DNA from: SVTX01 sp045602385
Lineage (GTDB): Bacteria > Bacillota > Clostridia > Oscillospirales > CAG-272
Assembly (NCBI GenBank): GCA_045602385.1
Contig: JAZSBL010000008.1
Span: forward strand, 1 to 29,214
DNA: 29,214 nt
Reading direction: 5' to 3'
Shown piece after piece: positions 7,986 to 15,890 of the stretch. The translations under genes and the position numbers were made by a program. The notes beneath the pieces were generated by a model. The model saw only the letters and a program-made list of their open reading frames with translations, was not told the origin of the DNA and made no database searches. Positions within the stretch are counted from its first letter, which is position 1, and every line of letters begins with the position of its first letter.

Positions 7986-10286
7986 TTATTCCGAGCCGTA
8001 GGTCATGTCGGAGTCCTTCGGATCTCCAAATGTGACCTCAATGACCGTTCCGACGTCTACTACCTCACCAGGCGCTACCGACTGCATCAATACGACAACG
8101 CCGTCCTTGTAATAGTTCGGTGTGCCAAGCACCCTTATGTTAAGTCCCAGATTTGTCAGAGTTCCGTTTGTCGCGACCGCCGTCATTCCCGAAAGATTGG
8201 GTACCTTGACCGTCTGCTTTTCCTTTACCGCCTCGTCGGTGGTGTAAAGAATTATCTTCGCGTTGGTTCTGTCAACAAGCGTTCCCATTGCGGGAGATTG
8301 CTCCTTGACCTTCTCACCGTCACCCATGACAACGACCTCAAAGCCCATCATTGAGGCAAGATTTTGCGCCGTGCCTATATTCGCGCCGACAAGCCATGGC
8401 GCGCTCAAGGGCTGTATCTCGCCCTCCTCGTACTCGGCATTGACTCCGACGTACGGCAATATCTCCTCAAGAAGTGATCCAACGTACGGCGCGGCGATAA
8501 CGCTTGCGTATAGCACGCCGTCGGTCGGCTCATCGACCATGAACAGCACCGATACCTCGGGCTTTTCTGCGGGGGCAAACGCCACCGCGGAGCAGACGTA
8601 GGGGATATACGGCGTGTCCTTGACGTCCTTCTTCTCGGACGTACCTGTCTTTGCCGCTATTCTGAAGCCGGGTACGTATGCCGCCTTGGATCCGCCGTCG
8701 GTCGCAACGCCCTCCTCAAGAATATTAGCCACGGTCTTACAGGTCGCCTCACTGAACACCTGTCGCTTTACGACGGTCTCATACGAGTATATAACGTTTC
8801 CGTCCTTGTCGGTTACTTCCTTTATAAAATGGGGAGTTACGAGGTTTCCGTTGTTTGCTACGGTATTTATCGCGGTAAGGTGCGCTATCGGCGAGATCTT
8901 GAAGTTCTGTCCGAATGACGCGGTAGCAAGATAGATATCCGCGCCTCTGAAGGTGTCCTGATCCCAGAAGGTGACGCCCTCCTTGGTATATTCCTCACCC
9001 GACGCGTCGATACCCGTCTTCTCAAAGTAGCCAAGCTCCGAGAAGTACTTATAATAATTGTCAACTCCAAGCCTGAGACCCATCTGCATAAGCACCGGGT
9101 TACAGGACTGCTGCAGTCCGCGCGCAAAGGTCAGCATGCCGTGACCCGCGTGGTAGTGGCACTTGATCCTCTGTCCGTTTACCACGTAGTAGCCGGGGCA
9201 GGAGAATTTCTCGTCCGCGTTAACTATATTTTCCTCATAAGACATTGCCGCGGTAAGCACCTTGAAGGTCGAGCCGGGCATGTAAAGCTCGGTTATCGCC
9301 TTGTTGTTCCACATGGCAAGTCGCAGCTCGGTCTCAAGCGCGGTATATTCGTCGCTGCCCTTTATTAGTCCGCTCTCGTCAAGCTTTTTTTGGCTTCCCT
9401 CGTCAAGCTTTGAGGGCTCGTTGAGGTCATAAGGGGGATAGACCGCCATGGCGAGTATCGCGCCCGTGTCTACGTCCATTACTATTCCGCAGGCGCGATT
9501 CTTCGCGTCCGACTCTATATACGAGGTCTTGAGCTGTTCCTCAAGCTCCGCCTGAATGTAAACGTCTATCGTTGTTGTAATATTGTATCCGTCAACAGCG
9601 GGAATGTAGCTCTCGTAATCGTAGTCCATCTCGTTGCCCGCCGCGTCCTTGGCTCCTATATACTTGCCGTCCGTACCCTTGAGCATCTCGTTGTAGGTAT
9701 ACTCAAGACCGTAAAGTCCGGTTCCGTCACTTCCCGTAAATCCGATAACGTGCGACGCGAGAGTGCCGTAGGGGTAATATCTCTTGCTCGTCGCCTGAAG
9801 GTGCAAAAGCGCCTTGTCGTCAATGCCCGACTCCGCGATGAACACCCGTACAAGGTCGGCGACCTCCTCCGTGAGGTGTCGCGCAAGCGTTCTGTCACGG
9901 TATTTCGTGTATCCCGCCTGCTTCATTACGTCGTCGTAGGAGAGCGACAGCTCGCTTATCCCCGATACGCCGCGTGCTATCAGGTCGGCGTAGTCAACTC
10001 CGTCCTCCTCGCTCTGCCGCATGATAGCCGCAGGGTCAAGGAAAAGTCGGTAGGTGGTGATATTGGTGGCAATAGTCACGCCGTTTGTATCATAGATATT
10101 TCCGCGGTCCGCGCTGACCTTGGTCTCCTGCGTTATCTGATCTATGACCTTTTGGTTATATTCGTCGTATTTGAATATTTGAATGAAAAGTATCCTTAAT
10201 GAAAGCAGGATCAAAAATAAAACCAGGAACAAACAGATCCAGCCCGCTCTTGCCCTGAGTTTCGTGTTAGGCGCTCCGCCACTCAT
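7986..10286 (-). CDS. Class B penicillin-binding protein with PASTA domains (SpoVD/FtsI type)
   Basis: This is a transpeptidase that crosslinks peptidoglycan at the division or asymmetric spore septum and partners the SEDS protein encoded nearby. The 766-residue product has a single N-terminal membrane anchor (about 15-37), a PBP dimerisation domain (about 55-230) and a transpeptidase domain. The catalytic motifs are visible: STFK with Ser339, SCN at 394-396 and KTGT at 546-549. Two PASTA domains follow (about 627-690 and 692-755). This layout is shared by SpoVD and PBP2B-type FtsI of Bacillota. It is the only PBP in the cluster, so it may serve vegetative division, cortex synthesis or both. 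GGGAGG precedes the ATG. Confidence 0.92.
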   Translation of the reverse strand: MSGGAPNTKLRARAGWICLFLVLFLILLSLRILFIQIFKYDEYNQKVIDQITQETKVSADRGNIYDTNGVTIATNITTYRLFLDPAAIMRQSEEDGVDYADLIARGVSGISELSLSYDDVMKQAGYTKYRDRTLARHLTEEVADLVRVFIAESGIDDKALLHLQATSKRYYPYGTLASHVIGFTGSDGTGLYGLEYTYNEMLKGTDGKYIGAKDAAGNEMDYDYESYIPAVDGYNITTTIDVYIQAELEEQLKTSYIESDAKNRACGIVMDVDTGAILAMAVYPPYDLNEPSKLDEGSQKKLDESGLIKGSDEYTALETELRLAMWNNKAITELYMPGSTFKVLTAAMSYEENIVNADEKFSCPGYYVVNGQRIKCHYHAGHGMLTFARGLQQSCNPVLMQMGLRLGVDNYYKYFSELGYFEKTGIDASGEEYTKEGVTFWDQDTFRGADIYLATASFGQNFKISPIAHLTAINTVANNGNLVTPHFIKEVTDKDGNVIYSYETVVKRQVFSEATCKTVANILEEGVATDGGSKAAYVPGFRIAAKTGTSEKKDVKDTPYIPYVCSAVAFAPAEKPEVSVLFMVDEPTDGVLYASVIAAPYVGSLLEEILPYVGVNAEYEEGEIQPLSAPWLVGANIGTAQNLASMMGFEVVVMGDGEKVKEQSPAMGTLVDRTNAKIILYTTDEAVKEKQTVKVPNLSGMTAVATNGTLTNLGLNIRVLGTPNYYKDGVVVLMQSVAPGEVVDVGTVIEVTFGDPKDSDMTYGSE

Positions 10287-10341
10287 ATTCTCATCCTCCC
10301 TTCACATGCTTATCCGCTCCGCAGACAGGCTCGTCTTATAG

Positions 10342-10371
10342 AATATATGCCTGTCCTTAAATTTCTATGAA
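10342..10371 (-). promoter_or_regulatory. Possible sigma-E-like promoter for the PBP gene
   Basis: On the minus strand TTCATAGA (10364-10371) and CATATATT (10342-10349) are 14 bases apart, which resembles the mother-cell sigma-E pattern (ATA-rich -35, CATA-type -10). They lie 56 bases before the PBP start codon in an AT-rich gap. In Bacillus subtilis spoVD has its own sporulation promoter. The match is partial and the region is AT-rich, so this is tentative. Confidence 0.3.
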
Positions 10372-10468
10372 TTTTTTTCGCGTTTTGAAATTTTTTTCGC
10401 TATATATACTTTATTTTAAAATATTCTTTATTTATGCGCCCTTTTTTGCCGTTTTTCGGGCCGAAAAC

Positions 10469-10556
10469 AGCCCTTTTTCAGGGCTTTTTTGCTCCATGTG
10501 CGCAACAAACGACCTCTCGCACCGCCCAAAAGAGCGAACACGTAAGAGGCCGTTTG
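10469..10556 (-). other. Two hairpins in the ftsL-PBP gap (possible attenuator)
   Basis: Within the 286-base gap between the ftsL-like gene and the PBP gene, CAAACGACCTCT (10506-10517) pairs with AGAGGCCGTTTG (10545-10556) with one mismatch. Next in transcription order, AGCCCT (10469-10474) pairs with AGGGCT (10480-10485). The second hairpin has T-rich flanks on both strands (six T on the plus strand, TGTTTT on the minus strand). This could be a partial terminator separating upstream from downstream dcw genes. The rest of the gap is AT-rich without a gene. Confidence 0.45.
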
Positions 10557-10572
10557 ACCGTATTTTTTTGTC

Positions 10573-11496
10573 TTATTCCTCGCCGATTCCTATCGCGGAA
10601 AGCACCTCGGAGAGCCATGAGCCCCCACCCTTATCACTCTCCACGCTCTCAAGCTTCTCGCCGTCGGTCACGTCAATGTATCTCGACGCGGCATACTCCG
10701 CGCTTATCATTCCGTATTCCTCGGTCGCTATCCGCTTGATATCAAGCATGTTGTTTTTGACCTCAAGCTTTCCCTCAAGGTCCTTGATCTCAAAGTCCAG
10801 ATCCTCGATACGCTCCTCAAGAGCGCCGATCTCACCCGATGCGCGGCTTACCATAACCGTACTGCACACTATCATAAGAAGTGAAAGAGTGACAATGAGT
10901 ATCGTTGAGATAATACCTATCGGTATTTTCTTCTTTTCTCCCGCTCTGACCTCCTCGCCGCGTCTGAGCTCAAACCAGCTTTCCGCGAACTGTGTTAGCT
11001 CCTCGCGATTGAGGTGTGAGGGGATCTCTTTGATCTTACTTCCTGCGTGCCGCGCTATGGCAAGCCACTTGGCTTTTTTTGGCGTTTTACCCGATTCCTG
11101 CACTTCCGCCAAAGCCTCTGCATCTGCCTCTACGTACTCACTTTCCGCGCGTGAGTAGTAGTGGGGTGTTTTATAGTCACGGAGGTCTCTGTAATAATTG
11201 GCGAAATCCTCGCTGCTCATTACCTTCCTACCACCGATGTTGCACGTATTATATTTTGCGTCGCGCGCCGATACGCCCGCCCTTTCGGGATACAGGCTTG
11301 CAAAGCGACGCTTCGCGCTCTTCGCACTCTGAGCATCCGCGCTTCCCTTGACGCTTGTCTTGACACCGCGATCCTTGAATCTCTCGCAAAGCATATCAAT
11401 ATACAGCGCCGCTACGTCAACTCCTCCCTGCCGCGTGGGACTTCCCAGCGCAACAGACGCGGAGCGAGCGCAAGCTCTTGCTTCCGTCTTCTTCAT
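10573..11496 (-). CDS. ftsL: FtsL/DivIC-like septum protein with long N-terminal extension
   Basis: The 307-residue product has one membrane segment (about 192-216), then a short heptad-like stretch (GEIGALEERIEDLDFEIKDL, about 221-240) and an outside tail ending in the IDVTDGEKLE region. That C-terminal third is the FtsL/DivIC plan, and the position between rsmH and the class B PBP is exactly that of ftsL. The first 190 residues are unusual: most FtsL proteins have only a short cytoplasmic tail. This part is charged, low in complexity and has no domain I recognise. GGAG stands 7 bases before the ATG. Assignment rests on synteny and layout, because FtsL sequence is weakly conserved. Confidence 0.7.
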   Translation of the reverse strand: MKKTEARACARSASVALGSPTRQGGVDVAALYIDMLCERFKDRGVKTSVKGSADAQSAKSAKRRFASLYPERAGVSARDAKYNTCNIGGRKVMSSEDFANYYRDLRDYKTPHYYSRAESEYVEADAEALAEVQESGKTPKKAKWLAIARHAGSKIKEIPSHLNREELTQFAESWFELRRGEEVRAGEKKKIPIGIISTILIVTLSLLMIVCSTVMVSRASGEIGALEERIEDLDFEIKDLEGKLEVKNNMLDIKRIATEEYGMISAEYAASRYIDVTDGEKLESVESDKGGGSWLSEVLSAIGIGEE

Positions 11497-11584
11497 CTAT
11501 TTTCTCCAAAATTTATTTTGTGTCTTGCCGTTGTATTTTAAGGGGATTTTGCCCCTTTTCTATCGTTTTTTGTCGAACGTAACG

Positions 11585-11740
11585 TCCTACGGGTCGCCGA
11601 GGTAGCAAAGGGGCGCGAGGGGAGTGAATGACACCACGGTGTGGTGTCAGAGCCCGAGTGTGACCGAGCCGAAGCGAGACCGTCGACCCCTACAAGTGCA
11701 TTTAACTCTGCATTCTGCATTCTGAACTCTGCATTCTTTA
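11585..11740. repeat. MITE-like element plus heptamer tract inside the dcw operon
   Basis: CCTACGGGTCG (11586-11596) and CGACCCCTAC (about 11684-11693) form near-matching inverted ends around a unit of about 108 bases. Inside is a perfect hairpin TGACACCAC-GGT-GTGGTGTCA (11629-11649). Next to it, 11705-11737 holds the CTGCATT-type tract also found at 237-284. The block lies in the 241-base gap between rsmH and the ftsL-like gene and touches the rsmH stop codon. It encodes nothing plausible. Confidence 0.6.
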
Positions 11741-12685
11741 TATCTTTTCCGCTACGCGTAGCTTCGCGCTTCGTGAGCGGGGGTTTTCCTCAAGCTCACG
11801 CTCGCTTGGCAATATCGGCTTTTTGGTGATGACCTTGACCTCGGGGGTCTTGCCGCAAACGCACACGGGAAGCGTGCGCGGGCATGTGCATCCCGACGCC
11901 ATATCGGCATACGTCTGCTTTACTATCCTGTCCTCGAGCGAGTGGAAGGTGATTATCACTATCCTGCCGCCCTTATTCATTATCTCCTTGGCGTTTCTTA
12001 TCGCGGGCTCGATGGCGTCAAGCTCACCGTTCACCTCGATGCGTATCGCCTGAAAGGTCCTCTTTGCGGGGTGATGACCTCCCTCGCGCGCCGCGGGGGG
12101 GATCGCGCTCTTGATCACGTCGACAAGCTCGCCCGTGGTGGCTATCGGCGCCTTCTCGCGTCTGCGGACTATCGCCGATGCTATCTTGGGGGCAAAACGG
12201 TCCTCGCCGTACTCCCAGATAACTCTGCGCAGCTCCTCGTAGGTGTAGGTGTTGACTACCGTGTAGGCGTCAAGCTCGCCGCGGCGGTCCATTCTCATGT
12301 CGAGCGGAGCGTCCGAGTTGTGCGTGAATCCTCTCTCAACCGTGTCAAGCTGATAGGACGACACGCCAAGGTCAAGGAGAATTCCGTCAATTTTTTCAAT
12401 TCCAAGCTCGCGGCATACCTCGGCGGCAGAGGAGAAATTGTTTCTCACAAACGTCACTCTGTCGGAGTAATCCGCAAGTCTTGCGCTTGCCGCCGCTATC
12501 GCGGCGTCGTCGCGGTCAATGGCAATAAGTCTGCCGCCGTCGGTCAATCTCTTGACTATCTCAAGGCTGTGACCGCCGCCGCCCGCCGTGCCGTCAACGT
12601 ATATTCCGTCGGGCTTTATGTTAAGATTTTCAATGCACTCGTCAAGTAAAACCGAGCGATGCGAAAAATTAATCTTTTCCGACAC
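11738..12685 (-). CDS. rsmH: 16S rRNA (cytosine(1402)-N4)-methyltransferase RsmH
   Basis: RsmH (MraW) uses SAM to methylate N4 of C1402 in 16S rRNA. The product (315 residues) begins VSEKINFSHRSVLLDECI, has the SAM loop DGTAGGGGHS, then LIAIDRDDAA, LLDLGVSSYQLD, FTHNSDAPLDMRMD, the KRTFQAIRIEVNGEL region and a cysteine-bearing C-terminal part. I chose GTG at 12685 because GAGG lies 6 bases upstream. A TTG at 12700 would overlap mraZ by four bases but has no Shine-Dalgarno. It is the second gene of the operon, after mraZ. Confidence 0.95.
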   Translation of the reverse strand: MSEKINFSHRSVLLDECIENLNIKPDGIYVDGTAGGGGHSLEIVKRLTDGGRLIAIDRDDAAIAAASARLADYSDRVTFVRNNFSSAAEVCRELGIEKIDGILLDLGVSSYQLDTVERGFTHNSDAPLDMRMDRRGELDAYTVVNTYTYEELRRVIWEYGEDRFAPKIASAIVRRREKAPIATTGELVDVIKSAIPPAAREGGHHPAKRTFQAIRIEVNGELDAIEPAIRNAKEIMNKGGRIVIITFHSLEDRIVKQTYADMASGCTCPRTLPVCVCGKTPEVKVITKKPILPSERELEENPRSRSAKLRVAEKI

Positions 12686-12696
12686 GTCGCACCTCG

Positions 12697-13119
12697 TCAA
12701 AGGCCGAAGCGTTCAAGCTCCGCGCGGATATCGTCCGCGCTCTCGCCCTCAAGCTCTCTTGCCCAGTTCTCAGCCGACCATATCTCGGCGTAGGTCGAGC
12801 AACCGACCACTACCGCGTTTTTCTCGATCTCGGCATATGCCAAGAGCTCGCGCGTAAGAACGACTCTTCCTTGCGAGTCGGGGCTGACCTGGACCGCGTT
12901 TCTGTGGAGATATCTCATCGCCTTCTCGGAGATCCTTCTCTCCTGCTCCATGATGGGGGCGATGTATGCCTCCCAGCCCTCTTTGGAAAAGATCTTGAGC
13001 CTTGGACCGCGCAGGTCGCGTGAGATAATAAAGCTCTCGCCAAGCTCCTCTCTGAACTTCGCAGGTACAAATATTCTGTTTTTAGTGTCAACGCTGTGCT
13101 CGTATTCGCCTGTGAACAT
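12697..13119 (-). CDS. mraZ: Transcriptional regulator MraZ
   Basis: MraZ is a ring-forming AbrB-like DNA-binding protein that represses the dcw operon it heads. The 140-residue product has two SpoVT/AbrB-type repeats. The first is GEYEHSVDTKNRIFVPAKFR (with the DxKNR core), and the second contains VQVSPDSQGRVVLTRELL (DxQGR core). Length is typical. AGGAG lies 8 bases before the ATG. Direct repeats matching the MraZ operator plan stand upstream at 13275-13289, so autoregulation is likely. Confidence 0.96.
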   Translation of the reverse strand: MFTGEYEHSVDTKNRIFVPAKFREELGESFIISRDLRGPRLKIFSKEGWEAYIAPIMEQERRISEKAMRYLHRNAVQVSPDSQGRVVLTRELLAYAEIEKNAVVVGCSTYAEIWSAENWARELEGESADDIRAELERFGL

Positions 13120-13254
13120 CAGATTGTCTCCTAATCAAAAACTTTTTTGGGGAAGCGACCTTGCCTTTTGCCTATCGGTCCGCGGAATCTGCCGCGCCGA
13201 GTCTCGCATTCCCTCCATTTCACCGTAGGTGGGGAGTCAAAGTCGGAAATGTTA

Positions 13255-13332
13255 AACACTTCTCAACACCTTTGCTCCACTTTGCCCCACTTGAGGTGTT
13301 TTAATTATAATATATTCTCAATGGGATTGCAA
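13255..13332 (-). promoter_or_regulatory. dcw operon promoter with MraZ-box-like repeats
   Basis: On the minus strand TTGCAA (13327-13332) and TATAAT (13304-13309) are exactly 17 bases apart, giving a start near 13297. Just downstream, TGGGG (13285-13289) and TGGAG (13275-13279) repeat with a 10-base period, inside AAGTGGGGCAAAGTGGAGCA. The period continues as GTGTT at 13265-13269 and 13255-13259. MraZ is known to bind TGGGN repeats with 5-base spacers, so this fits an autoregulatory operator over the first transcribed bases. The leader up to mraZ is about 178 bases. Confidence 0.75.
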
Positions 13333-13567
13333 TAGGGTTCTCAAAAATCGCCCGAAAAATCGTTCAGTTTTTCACTTATTTTTTTCTGATTTGCCCCCTC
13401 AAATCCCCCGCTCCCCTCCTTTTCCTCTCCCATTTGCCGAGATTTACAATTAAATTCAATTTCTTACATTTATTTCCAATTGGACAAAAATAAGTGGCGC
13501 GAACGGATTTATGAGAGTGGATTGCCATTCGAATTTTGATTTGTGGGGATGTTGTAAATTAAAACAG

Positions 13568-13756
13568 GCATCCTCATCCACCACTGCGTGGTCCCCCTTC
13601 CCCTGCCTTGGGGAAGGCATACGCAAAGCGGACACTAAGCAAAATTTATAGACAGTAAGATTTTTTACGGCTAAAAATACACAATCGGCGCGGTTACACC
13701 AAAGCCTTCCCCAAGGCAGGGGAAGGGGGACCGCGTTCCGCGGTGGATGAGGATGC
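13568..13756. repeat. Large inverted repeat (MITE-like)
   Basis: The left arm (13568-13618) and right arm (13704-13756) are near-perfect reverse complements. They share GCATCCTCATCCACC at the outer end and CCTTCCCCTGCCTTGGGGAA further in, itself a partial palindrome. About 85 unrelated bases lie between them. Differences are confined to a small central part of the arms. No transposase is present. It is a typical non-autonomous palindromic element, and the open frame across it on the minus strand is not a gene. Confidence 0.75.
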
Positions 13757-13926
13757 ACGGTTAAATAAAATGTGCATCTATAAATTGTGCGTTATTCCCG
13801 AACCGTAGGACTCGAAGCAACATTGTGCTGACAAAGGGGAACCCCCCACTTGTGTGGTTCCCCTCTGCAAACCCTAACGGCTTTGCATTCACCCCTCTGT
13901 GGCGCTTTCTAACGATAAAGGAATTT

Positions 13927-14080
13927 CGCCCTCTGCGGAGGGCGACCAACGCTCCGCGCGTTGGATGGGCGCAAGCCTTTGAAAAGGCTTGAGCGAAACT
14001 TTAATGTCGCTTCGCGCTGTAGCCATGAAGCTACTCGATAAATCGCAATTTGGCGGGCGGATATAGAATCCGCCCCTACG
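13927..14080. repeat. Cluster of short hairpins and a REP-like palindrome
   Basis: Three perfect hairpins stand head to tail: CGCCCTC/GAGGGCG (13927-13944), CCAACGC/GCGTTGG (13946-13964) and CAAGCCTTT-GA-AAAGGCTTG (13972-13991). They are followed by GGCGGATATAGAATCCGCC (about 14056-14074), a one-base variant of the palindrome at 205-228, again next to CCCCTACGA. Upstream, 13796-13926 holds one more GC-rich hairpin around GGGGAACC and GGTTCCCC. No gene is seen between 13333 and 14245. Confidence 0.55.
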
Positions 14081-14169
14081 ATTTGGGTGTCGGAATCCCT
14101 CCGATAAATCTCAATTTACCGTGTCAATTCTCCGCGAAATTCATAGAATGTTATTGGTATATGTCGAAT

Positions 14170-14190
14170 ATATCAATACAAAATTGATAT
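14170..14190. promoter_or_regulatory. Inverted repeat upstream of cotJA
   Basis: ATATCAAT (14170-14177) and ATTGATAT (14183-14190) form a perfect 8-base inverted repeat around ACAAA. It lies 55 bases before the cotJA start in an AT-rich stretch where the promoter should be, so it may be an operator or overlap the promoter. I could not identify convincing sporulation sigma-factor elements. Confidence 0.4.
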
Positions 14191-14245
14191 GGCGGCGCGC
14201 CGAATTCGATTTTTTTCGGCTTGCCGCTAAAGATTGGAGTTTAGA

Positions 14246-14686
14246 ATGTACAATGAAAAAACTCGCAGCCCCATGCCCTCCAACCGCGCGCCGTTCGGCG
14301 GCCCGGTCGTGAGCCCCCATGGGCAAATGCGCGATATCCCCGACGAGGATCGCCTTGAATCAAATCCGCCGCGCCTTGACCGTCCACAGCCCCGCCGCCG
14401 TTGCGACGGCTCGCTGCGCAACACCGAAAACGGCAACGTGATACCCGACCTCAAGGACGCTCTTGGCTTGCAGCGTAATTCTCATGGCTATTCCTGCCCC
14501 TCCGACTGCTCTCGCGGCTCGTGCGGCGGCTGGGGTATCGAGGCGCGTCCGCTCGCTATGGTCTACTCGCCCTGTCAGGCTTGGCGCGATGCCTATCCGC
14601 CCGACGTCGCGCTCTCGCGCGGCACGCTCTTTTCAGAGCTTGATCTGCCCTTCGAGGGCTCAAAATGCAAAAGGGGGTGCATGTAA
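14246..14686 (+). CDS. cotJA: Spore coat associated protein CotJA
   Basis: The 146-residue product ends in a CotJA-type domain, LAMVYSPCQAWRDAY then LSRGTLFSELDLPF, matching the family pattern of a short aromatic segment followed by GTLF and a closing LPF. The first 100 or so residues are extra: rich in Pro, Arg and Asp with a Cys/Gly/Ser patch (CPSDCSRGSCGG). Known CotJA proteins are usually about 80 residues, so this one has a long disordered N-terminus. GGAG stands 6 bases before ATG 14246. That rules out the upstream TTG at 14234, which overlaps the Shine-Dalgarno. The stop codon overlaps the cotJB start by one base. Confidence 0.85.
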   Translation: MYNEKTRSPMPSNRAPFGGPVVSPHGQMRDIPDEDRLESNPPRLDRPQPRRRCDGSLRNTENGNVIPDLKDALGLQRNSHGYSCPSDCSRGSCGGWGIEARPLAMVYSPCQAWRDAYPPDVALSRGTLFSELDLPFEGSKCKRGCM

Positions 14687-14973
14687 TGATCCGTCCCGCA
14701 AATCCCTGCAGACCCGGCTGCTCCCATAACTCAAACGGCGCAAGCCTGCAAAAAAAGATACAAGAAATTGACTTTTCGCTTTATGAAACAGTCTTGTATC
14801 TTGACGCCTACCCCAATTGCCCCGAGGCGCTTGCCTACTACCACTCCCTGCTCTCCCGTCGCCGCGCGCTCGTCGCGCAGTATGAGCGCGAGGTAGGCCC
14901 CCTCACCGCATTCGGTAACGAAAGCCAAACAAGCTGGGATTGGGTAAAATCCCCTTGGCCTTGGCAAATGTAA
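14686..14973 (+). CDS. cotJB: Spore coat protein CotJB
   Basis: The 95-residue product contains the CotJB core: KKIQEIDFSLYETVLYLDAY, then PNCPEALAYYHSLLSRR and the aromatic end WDWVKSPWPWQM. CotJB is part of the inner-coat CotJ complex, thought to sit with CotJA and the manganese-catalase-like CotJC. ATG 14686 is preceded by AGGGGGTG at 8 bases and overlaps the cotJA stop (TAATG), so translation is coupled. An in-frame ATG at 14665 is upstream of the Shine-Dalgarno and is less likely. Confidence 0.92.
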   Translation: MIRPANPCRPGCSHNSNGASLQKKIQEIDFSLYETVLYLDAYPNCPEALAYYHSLLSRRRALVAQYEREVGPLTAFGNESQTSWDWVKSPWPWQM

Positions 14974-15163
14974 CGTGGTGAATTTATGCCGTATATTTTG
15001 CTGTTTTTGTTGATTTGTGGTGAAACAATGCCAATTGATCGCCTTTTTGTCAAGATAATGGGTATTATGCGCCCACCGCGCAAAAACTGAGAGATGTGCG
15101 GCACACCACAATCTTCTATTAATAATAAACTGCCGCAATGCGGCAAGATTGGAGTATTTTTTC
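14974..15163 (+). other. 190-base spacer between cotJB and cotJC
   Basis: In most genomes these genes are nearly adjacent, whereas here 190 bases separate them. The stretch holds small palindromes (ATAAT-GGGT-ATTAT at 15055-15068 and TGCCGCAATGCGGCA at 15131-15145) and no reading frame of note. It may carry a separate start signal for cotJC, but I see no clear promoter. Confidence 0.4.
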
Positions 15164-15760
15164 ATGTGGATATATGAGAAAAAATTGCAGTTCCCCGTCA
15201 AGATCAAGACACCAAACCCAAAGACCGCCTCGCTTATAGTAAGCCAGCTTGGCGGCCCCGACGGAGAGCTTTCGGCTTCGATGCGCTACCTCAATCAGCG
15301 TTATTCGATGCCATATAACGAGGTGGTAGGCATACTGACGGATGTCGGCACAGAGGAGCTGGCGCACCTTGAGATGGTGGCGACCATCCTCTACCAGCTG
15401 ACAAGAAACCTTGACGCAGAGGAGATCGGCAAATCGACCCTCGCGCCCTATTTCGTAGACCATACAACGGGAATATATCCCGTGGCTGCATCGGGCGTGC
15501 CCAACGATATGAAGTATATCGGAGTCAAGGGCGACGTTATCGCCGACCTCAACGAGGACCTCGCGGCGGAGCAAAAGGCGCGCGTGACCTACGACAACCT
15601 CATCCGCCTTATCGACGACCCCGACGTCAAGGAGCCGCTCAAATACCTGCGCGAGCGCGAGATCGTCCACTACCAGCGCTTCGGCGACGCCCTGCGCATC
15701 TCGCAGGATCGTTTGGACAGTAAGAACTTCTACGCGATAAATCCGAGCTTTGACAGGTGA
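15164..15760 (+). CDS. cotJC: Spore coat protein CotJC, manganese catalase family
   Basis: The 198-residue product is a ferritin-like, dimanganese-catalase type protein. Candidate metal ligands appear in order: Glu in GELSASMRYLNQRY, Glu and His in GTEELAHLEMV, Glu in AEQKARVTYDNL and His in REREIVHYQRFG. Length matches Bacillus CotJC (about 190). The likely role is in the spore coat, possibly removing peroxide. ATG 15164 is chosen because GGAG lies 9 bases upstream; a TTG at 15149 would include that site. A terminator follows at 15784. Confidence 0.95.
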   Translation: MWIYEKKLQFPVKIKTPNPKTASLIVSQLGGPDGELSASMRYLNQRYSMPYNEVVGILTDVGTEELAHLEMVATILYQLTRNLDAEEIGKSTLAPYFVDHTTGIYPVAASGVPNDMKYIGVKGDVIADLNEDLAAEQKARVTYDNLIRLIDDPDVKEPLKYLREREIVHYQRFGDALRISQDRLDSKNFYAINPSFDR

Positions 15761-15783
15761 GGGGCGAAAGATAATAAAACAAC

Positions 15784-15818
15784 AAAGGTCAGGAAAAATC
15801 CTGACCTTTTGTGTTTTT
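15784..15818 (+). terminator. Rho-independent terminator of cotJ
   Basis: AAAGGTCAGGA (15784-15794) pairs perfectly with TCCTGACCTTT (15799-15809) over a four-base loop and is followed by TGTGTTTTT. It stands 23 bases after the cotJC stop. Confidence 0.9.
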
Positions 15819-15890
15819 GTTGCTATACTTTTGTTCCGCGGCGTCTTTATCCCCAATTCCCTGCGGCGGTGAGGCATGCTTTTTTTCACG

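Noticed and set aside
12685..12700. TTG start at 12700 for rsmH with an overlap of mraZ
   Set aside because: No Shine-Dalgarno precedes it, while GTG at 12685 has GAGG at good spacing.
13456..13758. Minus-strand open frame of 100 codons
   Set aside because: It is made of the arms of the large inverted repeat and has no support as a gene.
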